Below, piece by piece: positions 38,090-64,000 of a stretch of 64,000 nt of DNA; the stretch's first letter is position 1, and each line of letters begins with the position of its first letter. The position numbers and the translations under genes are program-made. Origin of the DNA: Tolypeutes matacus (Eukaryota; Chordata; Mammalia; Cingulata; Chlamyphoridae); assembly GCA_026826555.1 (NCBI GenBank), contig JAKSZT010054565.1, forward strand, positions 2,511,467 to 2,575,466, given 5' to 3'. Below the pieces are notes generated by a model that worked only from the letters and a program-made list of their open reading frames with translations, did not search any database and was not told the origin of the DNA.

Positions 38090-38465
38090 AAAGCGGATGT
38101 GGCTCAAGCAGTTGGTCACCTACCTCCCACATGGGAGTTCCCAGGTTCACTTCCTGGTGGCTCCTAAAGAAGGCTAACAAGACAGTAAGCTGACTCAACA
38201 GGCTGGCACAGCAAGCTGACACAATGAGCTGACGCAACGAGGAGATGCAACAAAAGACACAACAAGCAGGGAGTGAAGGTGGCTCGAGCGAATGGGTGCC
38301 TCCCTCACACATGGGAGGCCCCAGGTTCGGTTCCCGGGGCCTCCTAAAAGAAGACAAGTAGACACAGAGAGCACACAACGAACAAGCACAGAGAGCTGAC
38401 AGTGAGTGCAAACAATGGGGGAAGGGGGATAAATAAATAAATCTCCAAAAAACAACAACAAACAA
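38090..38465 (+). mobile_element. dimeric tRNA-derived SINE
   Basis: Heads at ~38095 (GCGGATGTGGCTCAAGCAGTT, B box worn) and ~38275 (AGGTGGCTCGAGCGAATGG, GGTTCGGTTCC), tail ATAAATAAATAAATCTCC. Confidence 0.8.
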
Positions 38466-38479
38466 ACAAAAAAAAACTG

Positions 38480-41400
38480 CATGGAGAATCTTTTAAAAAT
38501 AAATAAAGAGGAGAGCAGATAGTCCCTGAGCAGGAGTGGAGGTGTGAATCCTTCCTTTCCTCAGGCGCATCAGAGTCCTTGAGGCCTTCTGCACCATCAG
38601 GACCTTGTTCAGGAGGAGCCTGTGTATTTTACTGAAAAATAAGTCTTTGGAAATGGAGGATCCACATGTAGCAGTTGAAGCATGCTGGGGTTGGGTTGCA
38701 AGCAACAGAAATGGACTCTGCCCAACGTTAAGGGAAAGAAGGAAATATCCTGGAAGTGCACATTGGGTGGCTTATGAAATGTTTTGAGAAGGACACAAAC
38801 CAGGATAGCCAAGAGGGTCTCAGTGTAGTTGGACACTGTCAGCCTTCCCCGTGCTTCTCCGCTCAGGATTCAAATTCCTAGGAAAGAGTGTCCTCTTGGC
38901 TGAGCTGGGGCGACGAGCACTCCCCGGGGCTGGAGGAGTGGAGTTCCTCAGTTGGCAGCCCACCCGAATCTCACAAGGGGTGGGATGGGTGATCCCCTAA
39001 GTAGAGCATGCTGTGCGGGGAGAGACGTGAGATACTAAAATCGGCAACTCTTTAGTAGTCAAGACAGAACCCTCTTCCTCTGACGTCTCCAGCTAATACA
39101 ACTTGCCATCATGAGGAACCGCTGTGGTTAGAGAAGGGGCAACAATGATGAACAGTGACAACGTGTGGACTTAGGGAGCAGGCCAGGGAGGCATGTTTGG
39201 GAAAAACAAAACAAAACAATGAAACTCTGAAATAGAACCCCAAGGAGGTTATCCATGAAAAAACTGTTTTACCTGGAACACATCCAAACGGTGGACAAAG
39301 GTCTAATGCAGAATTGCACTACCCTGATATACAGATGGACAGATAGAGATTGTCTCCCAGATATGAGTTTTTAAAGCCTGTTTTCCTTGCTGATTGTTTC
39401 ATGGTTAGCCTGTAAGTCCCTGGCATTTAAAGACTGCACATTCCACTAGACTCTTCTTGAGTTCTTCTGCTTGGAACTCAGGTAGGGAAGTGAACACGGG
39501 TTATATGGTCTTTTGGACACCCCCCCCCAAACCTTTTGTTTGGCCACAACCAAACTGGGGAAGGGGCACTGAAGGGAGGGGGAGCTATGTGGCAGCTAGG
39601 GTGGGATTGGGCCTCCAGGGCTGCAGACCAAAATGTTTAAGCAAAGGGTAAAGGAGCCCTGGGGTAATGGAGCCAGGTGAGCCCTTTCCTGAACCTGCCA
39701 TCCCTCCTTGACCTGCTCCTGTCTTCAGGAAAGCCCCAAATGACGGACTGTCAGCAGCAGTGGGAAAGAATTCAAGAAGGAGTGAACTCAACAACAGAAG
39801 AAAGTTTGAAAACTCAAAGGCAAGTGTGAAACAAGTTCTAAAGGTACAGGAAGTCTTAACCTTGGATGTTTGCCCAAGACCCCGCCTGTGTCCCGTGAGA
39901 GGTTGAGGCGAGAAGGAGGGCCACAGGAGGCTGAGCTGCTCAGCCCGGAGTAGCTCTGGAGAAACACCTCTGAACACCATTAAAGGGAAGGAAACCAAAT
40001 AGGTCCAAAACGGAAGACAAAGTAAAATGCAGGTGGTGTTATTTTCACATCTTTGCAATCTGAAAAAGCACAGTTTGAAAGACCAAGAGCTTTAGCAGAA
40101 ACTTAAGAAATAATGGAGTTGTGTGAGGAAAAAAAAAATCCCATGAAACCTCTTAGGGAATCAGCTGGAGAGGGACTTGACTGCAGCGAGGCAGAACTTC
40201 ATGTGCTTTGTCAACACAGGTCTTGATGAAGACGTGGGAAAGGAAAATAATTTTTAATCAAATCCAGATTGTTTTCCATGCGAGAAAGGGAAAAAGCTTG
40301 TAATTGGCTGAACACTCCCTCTGCTGGGAAAACAAAACAAAAACCTAGCGGTTTAGGAAAAGGGACGCCCACCACAGACCAAAACTTATCAGAGACTTCT
40401 GACTCAACAAAAAGGCTCCTCACGCCCGGATGTTTCATCCTCAGCACTTGGCAGAGTTCCGAGCAGGCCAAGCCCCTTCTGCAGGAGCAGAGGGCTGAGG
40501 TTTAATGCGTAACCTTCCTTAAGCCTCATACCTCCATGCTGGGTGACTTCACTCTCCCCATTTCACAGATGGGGAGCCTGAGTTCGGAGTTAGGCTAAGC
40601 CACGTGCTGAGGCCGTGGGGCCATGGGGCAGGGGGCTCGCCGGGCCCTCAGCCTGGCCTCTGACCACCACCCCGCACTGCCCTCCTGGCGGATGGGGCCA
40701 CCTTGACCGGGATGCATCCTGTTGTGTTTTGTGAGTATAGCTGGGCAGATGCCATGATAGACCGTGAAATGGTGCTGCAGTGTCAGGGAGTGCTGGAGGA
40801 GCCAACCCAAACCAGCACCAGGGGCACCAGGTCCTGCCGGGCCTCTGGCCTCCAAGCTCCAGGCAGGGGATGCCTCAGGGATCAATGCTGAGCTCTGGAG
40901 CTCTGAGCATCGCAGGTTTGGGGCAGGGTAACTCAGCCCTCCGAAGGGGTGGGAAATAGACTCCTAAATCAGGACCCCATGCAGGACCCTACCCTGAGAA
41001 ATCTGCCCTCCTCTTATCAGGTCCGGCACCCCAAAGTGCTCCCAAAGTGACCCCCAATGGCTCGCCCAGCTCTGTCCCCTGACCTTCGGTCCCATCCGGA
41101 TGTCCAGGATGCTGTGAAATTTATCCTAATGTAAAACCTGTACTAGCTGTGATAAGGACATCAACTCTCTGATAAGGCCCTGGAAAGGAAGGTTTATCTG
41201 AGATAAGGGGTCAGAGCTGCCGATCCTGGTCTTTGAGGCCTTGGGCACAGCTGGAGCCTCAGCTCCCTCCCGAGAGAGGCAGGAGCGCCTGACTCCCCAG
41301 GCCCTACTGGGGGGCCTCGAATATGTTCTTGCTCTCTCTGGACAGAGGAGACCATGGAGCTGACGATGTCTGTCTTCCACTCAACAGCCCCGTGAACACG

Positions 41401-41919
41401 GGCTGGGCTGCTTTAAACAACCTCAGGTGAGCTTGGTGAGGTCTGCGGGCGAGGCAGGGTCCACCTGGCACGGAGGCCAGCCTGAAAGCCACCTTCCCCT
41501 ACCTCGCTGTGGGTCCCTGCTCCACCTTCTTGGTCAGAAGCCCCATGGAAAGCAGACTCCCCGGGACTCAGAAGGAAAACATCTTCTGAGCCACAGTTAC
41601 ACGTGCAGTAGTTACTGTTTGAACTACCAGACACTCAGAGCTGTAAAGTTAACCTATTCAGGTACTGAAAGAGCTGGTTCCAAAATTTGTCACCTCTGAT
41701 TCCCAAAGATATATATTTTTAAAAAGAGATTTCTCCTTACAGAGATGTAACTGGTTAGGGGGAATCTGATTTAAAAAAAAAAAAAAGGAAAGAAGGAAAG
41801 AAAAGAAATTTGATCTAGGTGCAAGTGAACAAAACAAAAACATTTTTGGAGAGAAACTGGCTCACCTGACCCTCCCCTTTTTTGCGATGTGTCCAAGCTT
41901 TGTGGCTGAAAAAAGGATG
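38480..41919. other. intergenic upstream of SLC7A9, no gene found
   Basis: Unique-looking sequence with no supported exon. An A-rich simple stretch lies at 41770-41810. Distal enhancers may be here but cannot be read off. Confidence 0.5.
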
Positions 41920-41932
41920 TTTAATAATTACC
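41920..41932 (+). promoter_or_regulatory. HNF1-like site upstream of SLC7A9 exon 1
   Basis: The 13-mer TTTAATAATTACC matches the palindromic HNF1 consensus GTTAATNATTAAC at 10 of 12 fixed positions. It lies about 135 nt upstream of the exon 1 donor. SLC7A9 is expressed in renal proximal tubule and small intestine, where HNF1A/B drive many transporter genes (established knowledge). That this copy is functional is inference. I see no TATA box between it and the exon. Confidence 0.5.
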
Positions 41933-41964
41933 TGTGTTGACCTCTGTACCTTCTGGCTTCCTCA

Positions 41965-42068
41965 GTCCCTGAGCACAAGACATGGCCATTCCTAGGGTGC
42001 GACTGGAGACGCAGGTGGCAGCCGGGCCAGGCAGCAACTCCTCCGGCTCGGCAAGGTCAAGGAAGAAG
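41965..42068 (+). other. SLC7A9: probable noncoding first exon of SLC7A9 (5' end approximate)
   Basis: A GC-rich stretch ends in a strong donor, AAGAAG|GTAAGTGG at 42068/42069, 589 nt before the acceptor of the first coding exon. SLC7A9 in other mammals has a noncoding exon 1, so this is the best candidate. The transcription start is not visible; 41965 is a guess. It holds an ATG in good context at 41982 (GACATGG) that opens an upstream reading frame. Confidence 0.5.
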
Positions 42069-42683
42069 GTAAGTGGAGAGTGATGGAGAGGCACCCTACT
42101 TGACCGGGCAGGGATATTTATTTAGAGAAAGGGAGCAGTCAGTGCATTTCCATCTCCTGGTTTAGCCTTTAGGTGGTTTTCTTCAGCAATTTTTTTTTCC
42201 TCTTCATGCATCACTTGGTCAAAAAGTAGCTATTATATATGAGTTACCTAATGATCTTAGGAAGTAATTGTGTGAAAAACATTCCCTCCCCAGGCTTAAT
42301 CCTGCTAAGTGTATTCCAGTGTGTTCAAATACGTATATATATTTTAACTTTTGGAAAAAACCACATACCAGGAAGATCATGACTTTCAGGCATGTCATGG
42401 CTGAGTATGAGACGCTAACATGGGCACAGGGGAGGGGAGAGGGGGCAAATGTGCACCTGTGATTTGGAAGAGAACAAGGGAAGCTCTGCTGCCTGTGGCC
42501 CCAACGATATTAGGATTAATGACTAATTTTTATTCCCGGGACTGAGCAAATTATCCCTAAGGGATTAACCACTGTACTTTCTTTAAACATTAGCCAATAA
42601 TTGATTGTCTGCTGGAGCATTTGCTGAATCAAGATTTGGCCCATGCCCTACTTGCAGCCTCCTAGAACTGGCAGTTGGCAAAA

Positions 42684-61227
<18,544 letters not shown>

Positions 61228-61639
61228 GTGGGTTTAGTGCCCCAAATGTCACAAATGGTTTTGCTCCCTTGCAATGAATTAGAGGTAACAACTTTAAATC
61301 CTAGGGGGGGCATGCTTTCTATTTCCAGCCTGAACCTGCTCTTGAATATCATATTTTAGCATGGAGTTTATACTTCAGTTCCTTTCATATTATAATTTAT
61401 GATCCAGATAGCCAAATGTAATTAATTTATTATTAAGAATACTGGTGACCTGTCATTATTATCATTCTTGCAACTCTGCTAGACTATCACCAGATCCCTA
61501 AGTCAGCTAAGACATGGATGAGCCTGCCTGGAGTTAGGCAGTTGTACCTCACTTAGGTCATCTAGCAGGCTAAATCATGATGGTTGTATATTTTTAATCT
61601 GAATAAAATCTCTCTTAAAAACAGGCAAAGCCACTAGGA

Positions 61640-63330
61640 TAGCAAAGGAAAAACCCTATAACAACATCTTTAACAACGAAACTAGGAAATTAGGTATTGC
61701 CAAAAACTCCAGACTGTAAGTGGAAGCACAAAAACCTCAGGATCCATATACCCCAAATCACCAACAAGCATTCTCCTTCAGTAGGAGAGGGCCCCAGTCT
61801 GAAAGGAATTCTCAGCACGGTATCTGAGAATGATCAGTGAAAGTGGAAGAACAGGGCTGAAATGGCCTAAGCCATCAAAGGACTCAGAAACTGCCCGCAA
61901 AAAATCTTTCCAGAGAGAGAACTACTGAAGACAACAGAAAAGCAAATGCTGAGAATAGAATCCACACTGACCATGGCAAGAACACTGAGGTCAAGGAGGT
62001 AGACTCTGAGGATGTGGGTCTCAAAAATGGTGTGTGTGGGGCTTCTACACAGAGATGCCATGTTTTGCTAGAACTTCAAGGAAACATCAAAGGAAGGACA
62101 ATAAGCAGTGAAGCTAAGAAAGTACACCCCCATCCCTGGTATAGTGCATCCTCCCTAAAAGACAAAAGTCCACCTCATTTAAATGTAAGCAACAGAAGGG
62201 ATTGCAAAGAAACCACATATACAGATTCTTAAGGAAAATGAATAAACATACCAACCAACAATGAAGGTGCAATATAAAAACAATGTCTTTAAAGTAGGTC
62301 AAAATTATAATATAATATTCTAAAATGAGATAAAACTATTTAAGAGAACTATAAAAACTATAAAAGATATGATACATCAGAAATACAAAAACCAAAAGAT
62401 GAGATGACTAGCAGGAGAATGTGAAAAGAAAGCCGACAGAGCTCAACAACAACAACAACAAAATTTTAGAAAATCATTTCAGAAGTCATGAGCAAGGTAG
62501 AAGGAATACAAAAGCAAAGAAATATCCCAGGAAAGAGGGCAAGAAGGAAGGAAATGAAAAATATGTATCAACAGAAATAAAAAGGATTTGAGAGAAAATG
62601 GCAAAGGAGATAGACAAAAAGAAGAGCTAACAGATGTATGATTGGAGTTCCTGAAAAATAAAATGAAAGCAACAGAATTCTGAAACTTATAATTCAAGAA
62701 CCATTTCCTGGAAGTGGGGATTAGGAAACAGGAGAAAAAGAGGGAAGACCTTTGAGCCAACATTTTAAAAGTTACACCATGTACCTGGGAAATCTGAGCT
62801 AGAATGGACAATAAAGAAATATAATCTAATAAAATTATGGTGTTAAAAAAAATACTTTGGATATCCACTCCACCTGTCTCCTGCCTTCCCAAAAACTCAC
62901 TAATAAAGGAAAGAAAATAATATTGGCTTCAACCCTAATATCATAAGATAGTGGAGGTATATATTTAAGACATTCAAAGAAAAAAAATGAATGCCAAAGA
63001 TTTTATGTCCAAACTCACCTTGAAGAATAAAGTCTACCGTTAGCAATATAGAATACCTCAAGGCATATATTGTTACACAATATAAGGAGTTGCCTAGAGA
63101 ATGAACTTCAGAAATAAAAAAAATCATGGAAACAAGGTGAATATATTTCACTACAGAACTAGGACTAAGTGATGGGAAATAAAGGTGACAGAACAATATA
63201 TAACTTTTAGGCACTGGCAATATAATACAACAAAGAAAGGGGAGAGAGCATATAGAAAGTATGCCAATTAAGGAAAATATGGCAAACAAGCTGGCCAACA
63301 AGGATACCATTTTAAATTAGATGCTGAGGG
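61640..63330 (+). mobile_element. LINE-like (L1/HAL1-type) degraded sequence
   Basis: A-rich + strand with coiled-coil-like ORF1 wording in broken frames (AATATCCCAGGAAAGAGG, AAGATTTTATGTCCAAACTC). No intact frame. Confidence 0.4.
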
Positions 63331-63795
63331 GAAAGGGAAGAAGAATTCCTAGCTAATTTCATTATTGCTTATTATAGACAATCTCTAAAAGAGAAGGGAC
63401 TAGGGGTAGTCTATTTATTAGTTACAATGGTAACTCTCAGAACAAAACACAACTCTTGAGGATCCCATGAGAACATCTTCCCAGTTCACATTTTCTTGGT
63501 GGAATGATTAGGCTTTTGTTTTTCTTTTTGGATATTAGTTTTTAACACCCTAAAACTTTATATAGAATCTACACAGGTATTAAACCCTGGTTTTCAGCTG
63601 TTATTTATATGGGAACATTATATCTAATCCTCAAAGTGCAATATTTTAAATAAAACATGTAGATATGTAAGAAAAGTGTCCACTTATATTCCAAATCCAG
63701 CTGGTAGAAGGTCAGAATCATGTGAATGCAGCATATTGAAAAGTGTGAGGCGTGGGTGTCCCAGATGTTGGGAGACCATGTTATCGCATTCAACT
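63331..63795. other. SLC7A9 intron 10, nothing recognised
   Basis: AT-rich; no repeat or exon identified. Confidence 0.5.
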
Positions 63796-63879
63796 ATTTG
63801 TTAACAACCATACTAATTGTTTGATCACCCCGAAATCATTTGTTAACAACCATACTAATTGTTTGATCACCCCGAAATC
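63796..63879 (+). repeat. exact 42-bp tandem duplication
   Basis: 63796-63837 is repeated without change at 63838-63879, starting ATTTGTTAACAACC and ending CCCCGAAATC. Confidence 0.97.
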
Positions 63880-64000
63880 ATTTTTAAAGTAGCATACTTT
63901 CTAAGGTAGTATGAGTTGGGGTGACATATGTTATTTATATATAGACATTTTACTTACTGGGTTTTAGTTATATTTGAGGACATTGGCTGGGAATTTGGAA

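Overview
This is vertebrate, clearly mammalian, nuclear DNA: split genes with GT-AG introns, LINE-1 (L1), endogenous retroviral LTRs and many tRNA-derived SINEs. The commonest SINE carries an A-box/B-box head, a gateway of GGGAAGCGG-type sequence and a tail of (AAATAAAT)n. I recognise it as the DAS type known from armadillos, so the source is most likely a xenarthran, probably an armadillo (inference from memory of repeat families, not a database search).

Two protein genes are present, both on the + strand. The last three coding exons of CEP89 (centrosomal/distal-appendage coiled-coil protein) lie at 766-855, 17596-17765 and 25954-26194, with a poly(A) signal at 26319. About 16 kb downstream is SLC7A9 (b(0,+)AT, light chain of the cystine/dibasic amino-acid transporter). 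It has a probable noncoding first exon ending at 42068 and ten coding exons between 42684 and 61227, giving codons 1-408 of about 487; the last exons lie beyond the window. Every SLC7A9 junction is in phase and no exon is broken. The two genes are also neighbours in human 19q13.11, so the synteny is ordinary. They are not known to work together: one acts at centrioles and cilia, the other at kidney and gut brush border.

The rest is repeats and unassigned intron or intergenic DNA. Region 1175-7225 holds a minus-strand L1 with an intact ORF1 and a broken ORF2, interrupted by two oppositely oriented LTRs. Region 10500-15950 holds tandem duplications, an LTR with a 5-bp target duplication, and an LTR-in-LTR nest that also contains the 3' LTR and env-TM remnant of a betaretrovirus-like provirus. 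Region 18110-20343 is an internally deleted L1 with repeated 5' and 3' units. Regions 20385-24600 and 35000-38470 are SINE-rich, with composite SINE/L1-tail elements and an 840-bp tandem duplication. Region 29300-32170 holds nested LTRs. SLC7A9 intron 8 (48870-60086) holds a hAT-like element, several minus-strand L1 pieces, SINE clusters and a processed DEK pseudogene.

I found no CRISPR, no RNA gene and no new gene system. The most unusual items are structural: the LTR nests, the composite SINE-L1 tails, the repeat-built L1 ends, and the candidate HNF1-type promoter with an overlapping upstream ORF in SLC7A9.
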